From Oscheius onirici (Eukaryota > Nematoda > Chromadorea > Rhabditida > Rhabditidae), in assembly GCA_932521025.1 (NCBI GenBank), contig OW051470.1, positions 8,480,501 through 8,544,500 on the forward strand: a stretch of DNA of 64,000 nucleotides, written 5' to 3'. Under the pieces are notes generated by a model. That model had not been told where the DNA came from. It ran no database searches and saw only the letters and a list, made by a program, of their open reading frames with translations. A program made the translations under genes and the position numbers. Every line of letters starts with the position of its first letter. The first letter of the stretch is position 1. Shown here piece by piece: positions 37,568 through 48,905 of the stretch.

Positions 37568-39460
37568 TTTTTACTGTATTTTTTAACCCATTTTCAGCAT
37601 TTTACTCTAACCAGTCACTTACATTTCCCCATGATCTGATTGTGCACACAGCTTTCGTACATACCAATTGTCGATCTCGTTCAACCGGTTTTTTTTACTC
37701 GAATCTCGTCAAAAAATTTGATCTCTTCTTTATTCTAACTTTTGTACAATAAAATCTGCTTTTTTAACGTTGGGGTTATGGTGATGGGCTGCGGCGGAAA
37801 ACCACACACTTGGCATTAAAATTTACATGAAAAATGGGTGACAAACCTTAATCACTCCTTTTTAGAAGCAATTGAAGAACAGACTGGTCAGATCACCGAA
37901 TTCCAGAAGAAGGTCACGGAACAGACGGAGCTTATTGCTAGACTAGAGAAGGATTTGTCTCTGGTGGGATCGGGACAAAGAGTTAGTTATTTTTTCATTT
38001 AAATAATCAGGTTTTTTTGTGTTAAAGCGGACCCCAACTGATGAGTACTGATTATCTAGACTAATCAGACCGACCGAGGCGCAGCGCGCCTTTTCCCGCA
38101 TAGCGCAGTCGGTTAGAGGTTAGACAGTGAAGACATGCGTCAGGTTCGATTCTATTCAATTTCAATTTATTTTTGCCTTTTTTTCTAAAGTACTCGAGAA
38201 CAATTCTCAAGGGTTATTGTGACAAGAGTTTGGTCAAAATCGGCACTTGCAGTTTGCGCGCGGAATTCAAACGGGGTGCTCGCTCTAAAGTATTCTCCTT
38301 TCCAGACCTCTGAACAAGACGAACTGACAACTCTCGAAGTCCTGGAACATCTTGGCAAAGAATCCTATCCAGATGTCGACGGCTCCGTCGCTTCTATCCT
38401 CACAGCCCAGAGAGACCGTCTCCGCCTAAAAGTCTCGACTCTGGAAGAGGAGCTGGTCGCCTCAAAAACTCGCGAAAAAGTTCAGCAGAGTCAGATTGAG
38501 AAGCTGACTGACGACAATGTCAAGCTCTACGGAAAGATCAAGTTCCTTCAGGGTTACGGTAGTTTTTTTTCCATTTTTTATCTAAAAATATGCTTCAGGT
38601 AACAAAGGGCAGGTGGCTGTCCCCGTCGAGACATCCAATAACTATGGCGAACAGTATGAGCAGCGACTGGACCCCTTTACCAAGTTCAGTCGATCGGAAA
38701 AGCAAAGAACTTTGGAAAAACTATCGCTTCACGATCGAGCTACTCTTTCCATTGTTTGTTCCATTTTTAATTGCCAAAAACAATAAACTTTCAGGGTCGT
38801 GCCGTAATGTCGTCGGGTCATGCTCGTCTCATGTTCTTCTTCTATCTCGTCTTGCTGCATCTTATGGTCTTCTTAGTTAGTTTTGACTCTATTTTTTTAA
38901 GTGTCCAATGCGGACCAAAAATAAAGTTTGTTCAGAAAAATGAGCGCAACAGTAGTCCAAAAATATTTTGCTTTGGGAACCGCAAGCCCCTGATTTTCAG
39001 GGTGGCGCGCCAATTGAAAAAAAAATTCAAAAAATCGATTTGAATTGGGGGGAATTACCCAAAATAATCAGGAGTTTGTGGTTCTCGAAGCGAAATATTT
39101 TTGGGGAACTGCGGTGTTTTTTTTCTGAACAGACTTTAGTTTCTTCAATAAAAAATGGTCATTTCCGTAACTCATTTAGGTTGCACACGAGACCGGAATA
39201 ACAGGGAAACGTAGGATGCTCAGCCAAATTTCCTAACTGATTATCCTACGTTTGTGTGTTATAACGGTCTTGCGGCAAACTAAATGGGTTATTTTCGTCT
39301 TATAGTGTTCGCTTAAAACGCAACAAAATCTTAGTTTTTTACAAACTTTCCAAATTTTCAGGTCCTGTATCGTTACGCCTTCTCCGACCTCGTCGATCAG
39401 TCCTTCCAGAAGGAATGTGTGGAAAATTTCGAGAAGCACATGAAGGACCACCATCCATAG
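26355..39460 (+). CDS. ceh-44: CASP, Golgi coiled-coil tail-anchored protein (alternative product)
   Basis: The same seven N-terminal exons, ending at 32499 in phase 1, splice instead to 37866-37981, 38306-38558, 38599-38753, 38795-38875 and 39362-39460. All junctions stay in frame, for 641 residues, close to human CASP. The tail has the CASP hallmarks [31 protein letters not shown], the block from LDPFTKFS to HDRATLSI and, near the end, [20 protein letters not shown], a single C-terminal membrane segment followed by about 30 residues. CASP is an intra-Golgi tether that works with golgin-84. Both the CUX acceptor at 32690 and the CASP acceptor at 37865 accept the same donor at 32500, so isoform choice is a simple competition for one donor. 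This nested arrangement is shared with vertebrate CUX1. Confidence 0.9.
26783..26997. mobile_element. palindromic MITE, family A copy 1
   Basis: About 215 bases that fold almost end to end: aaatctgttcaaaaatagaa at the left, tttttctgaacagacttt at the right. Internal arms pair too (taacccataaatatttcgct with the cgaaatatttttgggttact complement; cccctgattttcaggg with ccctgaaaatcagggg). Lies in intron 1 of CUX/CASP. Confidence 0.85.
27751..30431. promoter_or_regulatory. cluster of ATCGAT (CUX/ONECUT-type) sites in intron 2
   Basis: ATCGAT occurs at 27751, 27812, 29260, 29318, 29363, 30348 and 30426, with another in intron 3 at 31012. Seven in 2.7 kb is about ten times the chance rate of one per 4 kb. 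ATCGAT/ATTGAT is the known CUT-homeodomain core. Autoregulation is inference. Confidence 0.35.
28371..28405. repeat. CT microsatellite in CUX/CASP intron 2
   Basis: Alternating CT units with a few interruptions. Confidence 0.9.
31832..31973. mobile_element. palindromic MITE-like element
   Basis: Arms aaatgttcgatttgaaa and tttaaatcgaacattt, with further pairing of ccttgactgactatccaatg-like and cattggatactcagtcaagg. Lies in the intron before the last shared CUX/CASP exon. Confidence 0.75.
32042..32200. mobile_element. MITE with TA target duplication, TAGTCTGTTCAAA ends
   Basis: Begins TAGTCTGTTCAAA and ends TTTTGAACAGACTA, flanked on both sides by TA (32040-32041 and 32201-32202), the signature of Tc1/mariner-type mobilisation. 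Same intron as the previous element. Confidence 0.85.
33342..33515. mobile_element. palindromic MITE, family B copy 1
   Basis: Ends TGGTCTGTTCGAAAA and TTTTCAAACAGACC, flanked by TA. Inner arms are aagattttagctctcccctt and aagggaagagctaaaatctt. In a CUX-specific intron. Confidence 0.85.
34045..34185. mobile_element. palindromic MITE-like element
   Basis: Arms gtcgtaacttttcaaacaag...aaaatggcgcccag and ctgggcgccatatttt...aaaagttgcgac (imperfect). In the intron between the two exons that build CUT1. Confidence 0.7.
37072..37315. mobile_element. palindromic MITE-like element
   Basis: Arms attcgaatacaaaaaatacg and cgtattttttgtattcgaat are perfect complements, with TTGAATAGAG and CTCTATTCAA further out. 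Lies in the intron before the last CUX exon. Confidence 0.8.
37748..37753 (+). terminator. candidate polyadenylation signal of the CUX isoform
   Basis: AATAAA 180 bases after the CUX stop codon and about 110 bases before the first CASP-only exon, so premature cleavage here would fix the CUX form. Confidence 0.5.
38093..38160 (+). pseudogene. tRNA-like pseudogene with intact Pol III boxes
   Basis: TAGCGCAGTCGG is a perfect A box and GGTTCGATTCT a near-perfect B box, 30 bases apart, but the T stem and anticodon stem do not pair. Probably a decayed tRNA or the head of a tRNA-derived SINE, in a CASP intron. Confidence 0.4.
38923..39138. mobile_element. palindromic MITE, family A copy 2
   Basis: Same family as 26783-26997: aaagtttgttcagaaaaa, gcgcaacagtagtccaaaaa, cccctgattttcagggt, then the inverted half ending tttctgaacagactt. 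More diverged than copy 1. Lies in the last CASP intron. Confidence 0.85.
39168..39292. mobile_element. palindromic MITE, family C copy 1
   Basis: Arms taactcatttaggttgc...gaccggaataac...acgtaggat and atcctacgt...gttataacggtc...gcaaactaaatgggtta. Lies in the last CASP intron, directly after the family A element. Confidence 0.8.
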
Positions 39461-39657
39461 CCATAAGCAAACTATTTTTTAAGCATAACATGTACATTTT
39501 CTGTTTATATTCACTAACGGTCTCACTGATGACTTTAACCTGTGGAAAAGTCTGTGATAACTTTTTGGGTACGGTTCTATACAGATAAAATTTTATTTAT
39601 TGGCACTGGTATAATCATATTGTTGACCCGCATTAAACCGACTATACATGACATTTT

Positions 39658-41391
39658 CTAATCGATTAGTTTTTCGCCAGAACTGCCGAGATCCATTTGG
39701 ATGGCAGACTCGATGTGCTTGATGTTGGTTCGCAAATCCCGAAGTAGCTGGTTTTTGTAGTCGTCTTCTCTTCTTAAAAAGTTACTTTAAGGAGAAAAAT
39801 AAATTAATGTACCTGGATTCAATTGACTCATTCGAACTGATGGATGAGATGCTTCCAATGTCCAGGCTGACAATTTTTCGGCGACCTGCACCTCTTTCTG
39901 CAGCAATCTTGATCCATCGGAGGGATTCGTCATCGACGAAGGGAGCGTACTCGAGGCAGAGGTGACTGAATCGGAGTGCACAGAGCAGAAATGGCTCTGA
40001 GCGAGGAGGAAGAGCCGATAGGAGAAGGGAGTGTTCTTTCTGAAAAGCGATAGTTTTAATGAAACCAGCCAACTTCGTCGCCTAGGGGCGTCGTATTCTT
40101 TTTCGTACTCTTACAACATGAAACTTTTTCCAAATCTTTTGCCAAGTTCAAAACTTGGTTGTCGTCTTATGCATAACAGGTACTAACTTGTTACCTACGG
40201 CGTCACAGTGTTAAACCGGAGGGGACTTGAAAACTGAAAACGTGATTATTTTGAAAATCGGACGTGGTAGCTGGATTCTTCATAAATTTTGATAAATCAA
40301 TCGTCCTCAGAATCGCCTTTTTGACGTAGGCAAGGGGGTAAAAAGTTCGAAAAACACTTCGGGCGAACTTAGCGTTTTAATAAAAGAGGGGGGCTTTGTG
40401 AAGATCTGATGAAAGTTGTTATTTTTCTTTGTTTTGAAAAAGTAATTTTCAACAAAGGTTATAGACAGAATCAAAGACAGACAGAACCAGACGAGATCAC
40501 GAGATTTGTCGTGACAAGTCAGGTATTGTCAAGGTTGTCACTTGGAGTTTGGAGCGGGAACGAGTTCTAGCCGAAACCAAAATAGGTATTTTTTCACCGG
40601 ATTAGTCTAGTTGGATCATGAACAATTTATGTTTCGCGCATTACTTTAATAGTTTGGATAATGACTACCTTAATGTTTTCGAAGTGCAGCTGCATCTCGC
40701 TCATGTAGGGAGCAAATCGGATTTCCGAGTACAGCCAACAGATGAGAGCTTGGTATTCGAAGACAAAGAACTGGAGATCGGGTGATTCTGAAAAGATATC
40801 AAGTTTTCTATTATCATCTTGTCTCACTCATTTCAACTTCTTCCTTCAGCTCTTGCCTCAATTCAGACAAAACATCCAATGCATTCAGCAGAAAGTTTCT
40901 TTTCTCCTCATGTCCTTTCCGACCGAGAAAATCTTCTTGTAGCTCTCGTCGAAGTTGATAGACTTCTTCCGGGGTTATCCTAAAATGATATTTACCTAAC
41001 CACAGTAAAATTTAAGCTTACCGTAATCCACTTAGTTTGATTTTATGAAGAATGCTAGAGTTGTAACTGATCTTGTCCTTCCTAGGCGATGTGGGGAAGA
41101 ATCTCGAACTGCTCGTTGATTGAACCGATCCAATTGAGCTGTTCGGAGAGGTTTGGGAGGAATCTGAAGAAAAAAGGTCTTATCAGGGTTCTTTCTCTGA
41201 CGTAGGTCCCATAAAGACCACAAGCCCTTGTTTTTTCTAAGCCACACTTTCGGCGGGTTTAGTAGAGTAATTGCACGGCTGATCGAGAAAAGCACACAAT
41301 AGTTTTTGAACTTACCATGTTGTGACGAAATATCCAAATCGAGAACCGAGTGTCGGTAGGAGGGCCGAATACGTCCGTGGGAGAATACCAT
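39658..41391 (-). CDS. 276-residue protein of unknown family
   Basis: Six exons join in frame: 41391-41316, 41163-41022, 40979-40828, 40787-40669, 40039-39813 and 39772-39658. The start lies four bases after a TTTCAG acceptor. The N-terminal quarter is Ser-rich and probably disordered (QTSPNSSIGSVQSTSSSR). The rest is helical, with a charged coiled-coil-like segment (ITPEEVYQLRRELQEDFLGR) followed by a hydrophobic helical bundle rich in Leu, Phe and aromatic residues (FFVFEYQALICWLYSEIRF). A Ser/Glu-rich region and a short amphipathic C-terminal helix follow. There is no signal peptide and no recognisable catalytic motif. It converges on CASP 198 bases away. I do not recognise the family; a helical scaffold or adaptor is possible. 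Confidence 0.7.
40128..40460 (+). repeat. dispersed intronic repeat, copy 2
   Basis: Reverse complement of 14935-15215, with about 70 extra bases in the middle. It fills much of the 629-base intron 4 of the unknown gene. Confidence 0.8.
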
Positions 41392-42790
41392 GTATGCTGA
41401 AAGAATTCGGATTTTTGGATAAGAGAGCAAGTGAGTGAATCAGCAAGTTATCAAAATGGTGAGGTAATGCCTACTTGATGTCATAATGGGATGCACAGTC
41501 ACCAAAGAAGAACTGCTCTCACAACAGTAAAAAAAGTTAGCAGAGGAAAACACTGAATGGTGTGCGAAAGTCTGATTCCTTTTGAACCAGATGCGCCAGG
41601 TGAGAAAAGTGGAGGTGCTCTGTTTTGAAATTGGTGACTGTTTGATAACTGTTATTGAAAAGACGAAATGTCGACAGAAAATTTCATTGTTAGTGAAATC
41701 ATATTTTTCACGCGCAGACGTCAAGGAAAGTATTAAATCGACAAAAAGTCGAACACTTTCAAAAATTCTCATACTGCCTTTATCAAACAAAACGACGTTG
41801 CGTCCTTTTTGTTACGCGAAATTTGCGTTCAAAATTCGTTCTACTTTGTGTGGAAAAATGTGTTGCCGCGCGTACGCAATATCGCGTAACAAAAAGTACG
41901 CAACATAGTTGTAGAGTTTTTTCCCATGAAGAAACGAAACAATGGAAAGAAAGTAAAGCAATCACGGCAACAAAAAGCAGTAACATGATAGTTGCCTCCC
42001 GTTTGTGGCGAGACAAGATGGGAGCTAATCGTTTTGGGTCATGTGTCCAGATAAGAACCTATTGCCTACTGCCCACGATTCACAAGTCTAAAGACGCAAA
42101 TGAGTAGGAAGACGATAAGGCTAATAATAAGAACACGGGCTTCTTAAAATAGGCGCCAAGATGACACACTACAGTTGCAGGCCTATCAGCTGGAAAACAG
42201 TCTGAAAGGACAATGCCATTGTTCGGGAAGACACATGTAAATTGTTTTACCGTGGTGGAACTGAATCATATTATGGAAAATAGTCTGATTCAAGATCTTT
42301 TTGGCTCTTAGCGGAACACGGGAGGGAACGAAGTCAATAAACATTTGAGGCGTTGACGCAAGAAACGCAGGGCAAACATTAGCGAGGTCTCTAAGAGGAG
42401 AAGTGGCTTACTTACAAGAGTTGAGCCACTTTTAAAGGGTCACAGAACAGACAAAAAGGATTCTTGCATGAATCAGGAGGGCTCGTTTTTAGGATAACAG
42501 CAGAGTTAAGGGTCTTGAATGGGAACTGATAAAGGAATTAGTAAACAGATAGCAACCTTACCCGCAATTTATTGTCTCGGGCTGGATTGGTTGAAAAATG
42601 AAAAAGTTCACCATGGAGGCTGACAGCAAATGTTTCTTATTGTTTGAATTAACAAAAGACCGCTCATCAGAACGTCTTGTTATTGTAAACACTTTTTTCA
42701 TTAAAATATGCTAATGTAACGTCATTTGACTTTAATGAAACAGGAAATTGCAGGGAAAAAGATGCGAAGACGTCAACAAAGTAAGCAGTT

Positions 42791-43205
42791 AAAGTCTGTT
42801 TAAGAAAAGAACGCTACAGTAACCCACAACTCCCTTCCACACTGGACCCTTATGCACGCAATTGGGTCGCCTCACAGCGAAAAGTTCAAATTTAACCTTG
42901 GCAGCTCTAATCCGTTTTAATTATGTCAGAAGTTGGCAATCAAAACAGAGGATTTGTGAGCACAATTAAGGGGAAAGATGTTAATAGTAACAAGTTTAGA
43001 CAAGTCACTATTGGGAGAAGAAGATTCGGTAGTTCCCATATAGAAACGGACATTGAGTGGTTTAGGCCAAGAAATATTGGGGAATAGGAAGTGACTTTAG
43101 TCCTTTTAGGGTCTTGGAAACCTTGTACGTACATAAGGATCCCATTGGGGACCCTTATTGTGGGTTACTGTAGCGTTCATTTTTAACGTATTTTAACAGA
43201 AAAGG
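42791..43205. mobile_element. MITE-like element with 21-base perfect inverted repeat
   Basis: gaacgctacagtaacccacaa (42809-42829) and its exact complement (43158-43178), inside weaker aagtctgtttaag / ttttaacag outer ends. The termini resemble family A (gaacgcaacagtaaccca), so it is likely a longer member. Confidence 0.75.
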
Positions 43206-46200
43206 ATAGGGCGCTTTTAATGCTTTGAAAAACAGTGATTCTGCTCATGAACAAGGCGCTATAAAGTGGTGGCCCGACTGACTCCCCACATGTCAAACAG
43301 ACATTATCTTTGTTGACTTATGCAACCGATGAGTGAGAGGACACGTATCTGACCGCAGCGGACAAAAATAGTGGCAGATCAGCTGATAATTGCGCTGTTT
43401 TCCAGGAAACTGGTAGGGAAAATGAATGTAGTAAATAGTGTATTGTCTTAACCTCTGCGTGTGACACTTAAAGCTTGTTTTTACGACGGATTGTGAGAGT
43501 GAAAACACGGAAACAATGCAATGATGTGACGAGTTACATCTCCACTTCGTAGAGCATGCAACAAGACTTATCTCATGCAAGCCCAAAGAACAAAGAACCG
43601 CCGCCCCGGTGGAATTCATCGCACAAAACAGAAAAGTTTGAGGTTGTGAAGGGGTAATCTTTTAAGCTGAATCCGATGGAATGCGTCCCGAAACCTGAAA
43701 ATGCTTCTGGCGCTTGCTAAAACGCTGATTTGGACTAAACCTAAGGTATGGAAAGAGTCTAACTTTGTTCTTGAGTGGTTCCCAAAAAAGGCAAAAAAAC
43801 TCAATCGAAGCCAGTTTTGCTCCGCATAACCTCTAAACGACTGTGAAAAGCCTGTGTAGCGGGGTTATGCCTTTAGATAAAAGCACTAACATTGCTCAGA
43901 GGCTCCTTATCGCTTTAACTAATGTACATCCACTTAACTGGTACTTTTGAGTAGATGCATAGATTAACAAAAAGCATGTGCCGTCGGAACATAAGAAGAG
44001 AAGAATAGCCAAAAAAGTACGACTATACAGGAGAAGAATCGAGGAAATCGAGCAGAGTCAAAAGAGAGCTATTGTGTGTGTATGATAAGTGCCCGTTCTT
44101 TTGAGAATGCGTATGACCTTGAGTGGTCACAATACGCGCACTTAACACGTCAAAAATGAGCTCGAGACTGTTGAGGACCTGTTCATTAGCCAATTAGCTC
44201 CAATCCAGGAGAAATTTCCGAGAGGAAAAAAAGTCTATTTCACGATCCCATTAAACGGGTTGACACAGCTCAGTAAAGAGGCTTAGACCGTTCAGTTTGT
44301 CAAACACTGAGGGAGTTTGTTACCAGTGAGAAAATAGAGAGACGGAAAACAGGCGGCACCACCCTACGAAAAAGAGGAACATTTGCAGATTAGACACTGA
44401 AGAAGAAGCTGTAATTACTCGAATATAGCCTTGGAGTGTGGAAGGAAAATGGGAATAGACAGAGGGTTGGAAACAGTCGAAAGTTTTTTAAGTGCCTAAT
44501 AGTGTTAGCGAAAAAATGGAATCTCGAAGTTGATTCAGATTAATTCAGGAATCAACGAATTAAAAAAACAGGATGTTGTTACATCGTACAGTTTGGAGGA
44601 GACTTGACTACTGTAACAAGCCTATAGGTTCATCCACGTTTAATTGTTCCCAGGTCTGTGTGAAGATTATATTGAGGATAAGGAGGAAAGCGTTGTGCTC
44701 ACAATTAGTTTTTAACAAGTCGAGACAGGAAAAGCAAGTTACTTACGACTTTGACAGTTTCTTTCGAGAGGCAGGGACAGTAACTCGAACAGAGTGACAA
44801 GGAAAGGGTACTGAAGAGTTCTGGGGTTCAAGTGCAGGCAAAGACAAAATATGCCTAACTTTAGCCATGGAATGGCGTTGCAAACCTTGTTTAAAGAAAA
44901 AAAATTTTATAGGGTTGTCTAGTTTGACTTGTTTGAAAACAGTAGTGGCATACAATGAAGCGTATATGATGCCATTGAAGCTAAATGGTTTGTTGCTCTG
45001 TATGTAAACTTTTCCAAGCTTTAATAATGAAATTTAATGCTTTAGAATTTAGCCCCGGTCCTAGTAGTGGCCACACTCTATTGACCATGCTTATCAGACA
45101 TGGCCGCGCAGAAAAACCAACAGTTCGCTCAGTTGACAAACAGGTTCAAGATGATGTGAAGTAGGGGTGTGCAGGTCATAGACTACTTGAAGGTGGGGAG
45201 AGAAGTGCGTAATCCGAACGCAAACACGAGGTTCTCTCTGTCAAATCATGAGGCGCCTAGGCTGGTTTTCCTTCAAATGAATCAGTCACAGTCAGTTTAG
45301 TTTCAATGCCGAAAAGGAGCAGCAGAAGGCCAAGGTGTAAAGAGACCCGAAAAAGAAGGCAATGGTCAACAGACTGACGGATTCGACAGCGGGACTGTGT
45401 GTGGAAAAAAAGAGCCGCCCGTTTGCCCAAATTAGATGGACGCGCGCAGTGACCATATTCTGGAACAAGCTGGATTAAATTAAAGTGACCATATTCTGTG
45501 AGAGAATGGGTGTGACCAAATGGGATTGGACTGCACAATACATTGAGAGAGGATTACGTCGGTCTTAGAGAAAATAGATAAGAGATTTCTGCTAAGAAGA
45601 TTCTAGATTTTCTTGCAGAAAATATGCGGAACTATGACTTGGCAGGATGACCGAAGCGGTGCGTCCCATTAAAAGTCAAAATGTTGTAATCACCATGGAA
45701 TTAGCAATTTTAGTTCCCTGAAAAAGCAGGAAAAAAGCATAAAAACAGAATGTTTTTGCTGTAATACCCTTCCTACAACCCATGTTAGGAGTGGAGTACC
45801 AGCTTTCCAGTTACCCGAAATTGTTGTGGGGTAAAAAAACTTGTTATTCGTTGTGCACAACAGACCAATTTCCAGGAGAAAATTAGGATTGAACGGTTCA
45901 TATTTTTTAGTATTTACAATCACAGAGAAAATTATTTTATCATTCTTACAAGCTGGAGGAAAAGTCACTGTCTGTTCTAAAACAGCCGAAAGATGAAAAT
46001 GTTTTGAACTAACGTTTCGCTACTATTTGAACAAAAAAAGATATTAAAAGACCAAGAAAACTAATTTTAAAAGTAGTATTGTGCGCGAAAGGGGCTCGAA
46101 GAAAAGGAGGCCGTGAGTCACATTGAAATCGCGGAAGAAGTACAACAAATAAAGGGGGTTATGAGTCAAGCTCCCCGCGTCTTCTGAAAGGTCTCCAGGA

Positions 46201-47446
46201 AACAATACGATGCTCGTATAGTACAGGAGGATTACGGATAACTGATAAGAGACAGGGGAGAGTGATCCGGGTCTGTGTAACAGTGCGTACAGTCGGGTCG
46301 TCGCAGCAGCGTAAAGAGCGGCTGCAGGCCAAAAAAGAGAGGCGTTCGTCGTATGGAAATGTTGAGGAAGAAACTGATTGCAATAGAATCCGAGATACGA
46401 ATGGCAGGCATCGATCAGAAAATTTGTGTAGGACAAATGTTTCGTATCTTCTGAAGACTGCAGGTGTTACCGTTTGCGCAGCTGCTTATTTTACTCGACA
46501 AATATGGCGAATCTTCGAGGGAGACATCGAAAACAAGTACGGGTTTTTACAGATTTTGATACTCGGCCTCGGTTTTCATACAGTACCAATAACCCAAAAA
46601 TGGTTGAGTAGTTTTTCAATTAAAGGGAAAATTAGTTAATAGGTACATGATAAAATTGTGTTAATAATTTTCTATTTAAAGCATTTTTTGCTGATTTTTT
46701 TTAGCATTTTAAAGCATATTTTTTAATCGTTTGTATTAATAATGTTTTCCGTGATTTTGTTAACTTTTGCTCACGTCTCTAGCAAATCATACATGTAGGA
46801 TGTTTCTCTAGTAAATTAAAAGGCCATTCAACGACTAGTCTTCTTCTGATGCCCCCCTTGATTGATGGTGCAATAAAATGACTAATCAAATGAGAGGAGA
46901 TATCCCAAAACTGGACGGAAAAGGAGTATTTACTGACAAGCGACTGTGTGCGTTAGATGTTAGGGTTAGTTGCGCCTCGGCGTCAAATAGTAGCGGGACA
47001 CGCGGCCACAAAACAGATAGACCAACAGGCGTGAAATCCTCTTGGTGGTTCCTGCCGGCTGCGAAGACAGTCCGGGGAGGGGGCAAACATCAATTGGCTG
47101 CAAAAATTAGAACTGTCAACATGGTCTGCCTCCACTAAGTGGACCAAGTTTTATGTTGTCATCTTTAAGTATCACAAAAAATAAATGGTCCTACTTTTAA
47201 AGCAAAATTCTTAAAGGAATTTGTCATCCTTAAAAGTAGTAAAACTGGTGAATAATTGTAGGTCACGTCACTTTTCTTGGAGACGTTGAGACTCTTTGAG
47301 GTCATAAGACTGTCTCTGACTCACGGTAAAAAGTTGAACGACCATTAGAGGACAATTAAAAGAGGGTGAAAGGTACGATTGGGACTAAACGGTCACTGGG
47401 TAGAGAGTGTGTCAGGACATGTGGATGAGTCACAGTCAGGAGAGCA

Positions 47447-47486
47447 AACTAGTTGAATGTGTGTTTGAACACACATTCAACTAGTT
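47447..47486. repeat. perfect 17-base inverted repeat, 6-base loop
   Basis: aactagttgaatgtgtg and its exact complement separated by tttgaa. No gene or terminator context explains it. Confidence 0.9.
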
Positions 47487-48552
47487 CCCAGTGCAATCCT
47501 ATCCGAAACGGTCAGAAGAAGATTTTGACGTAGTTGCGCGTGAGAAGAAAATAAGGTTGGAAAAAAGCTGACGCGGGCTTTCTCACTCTTCCTGGGTGCG
47601 GTTTCCGGAAAAGAGCTCTTCGCAGCTCAAACCACTTGAGAGCCGCGAGAGAGCGGATGTCTAGGCGGAAAGAGAAGTTTATTTGAAGTTCGGACAGGCT
47701 ACCGAACGTAAAATGACCCTTGTCCTCTTACCCTCAACCCAGAGGGAACAGATGGACTGGACAAGAAGCCCTCGTTCCCTGACTTTTTCTCCTCGAGTTC
47801 TAATTTTCCCATCTTTCTTTTGAAAAAGGCTAAACGCGAAGGCGGAAGCTCATTCCTCATATTTTCCCCTATGTATTGTGTGTGTGGATATATACTATTG
47901 AAATAGACGAATTAATGAATGTGAGAGTCTGACGCAAGTCGAGGTCCAGCTATCAAAAGGAGATCCTCAGCCTGAGAAAGAGCGAGACTGATTTACTATT
48001 TTACGTCGTAGCTTCAAGCTCCATTCTTCATCCGAGATGACGCACCAACCTACAGACACATATTAATCTTTGAAAATTGAAGACAGGCTGGAGGTTAAAA
48101 GGCACTGCGTTCAAAAATTGCTTGCTCCCTGTTTTTTTTTTCAGGAAGCGTAGGAGGGAATTACCCTCGAAATGTGACCTATGCACCCCCTTCTGCAGAC
48201 AACTGAGTCTAGCGTAAATACAGCGTAGTGTTCTGATCCAATTATACCTTCCCCCAGTCTTATTTGGTAGTCAGTCCTTGTTCTTTCCGTCTCGACCAAA
48301 AAGTTCCAGGGGGAGGAGGCGGAAGCCGTGTACAACTCGTCTTCATGATGCTAATTATTGCATTCGGCTTCGAGTAATAGAACAATTCCACCCACCAGTC
48401 AAATAATTCGGCTTTCATTATGATCCAATTTGATCCGAAAATTATTTTTGGTCGGGTATAAAAGATTAGCACGCTGGATGCAGCAGAGCCTTTGAATTTT
48501 TTGCAACATTGTAGCTGGTACACTTACGTTGCTTCGATAACCGCATTACCCT

Positions 48553-48905
48553 TTATATGGTTTGTTCAAAAAAAGAGAACTCGACCGTAATCCATTTAGT
48601 TTGCTGCGAGACGGGAATAAGACGGAGACGTAGGATGCTCAGTCAAATTTCCTCGCTATGGTTTGTTCAAAAAGAAGAGGGATTACCATAAGATTTTAGC
48701 TCTTCCCTTCGAGACCCACTAAGCACACAAACATTGGAACATCAGCCAACAAATTTCAAAGTTCGCTGCGTATCTTTCAAATTTCTTGGCTGAGTATCCA
48801 ACTTTTACATGGTACGTGGGTCTCGAAGAAAAAAGTTAAAATCTTACGGTAATCCCTCTTCTTTTTGAACTGACCATATCCTAATTTTGCGTGTTATAAC
48901 GTGCT
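48553..48905. mobile_element. palindromic MITE, family C copy 2, interrupted
   Basis: The left half matches the element at 39168 (acgtaggatgctcagtcaaa), and the right half (tcctaattttgcgtgttata) resumes only after the inserted family B element at 48659-48876. Confidence 0.8.
48659..48876. mobile_element. palindromic MITE, family B copy 2, nested in family C
   Basis: Ends TGGTTTGTTCAAAAAGAAGA and TCTTCTTTTTGAACTGACCA, flanked by TA on both sides. Inner arms match 33342-33515 (aagattttagctcttccctt). Confidence 0.88.

Noticed and set aside
26355-39460. Two separate adjacent genes, CUX and CASP
   Set aside because: Both terminal sets join in frame to one shared donor, and the layout matches CUX1 in other animals.
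46044-46639. Overlapping open frames of 130 and 125 codons on opposite strands
   Set aside because: They overlap each other, have low-complexity hydrophobic or basic composition and show no homology I recognise.
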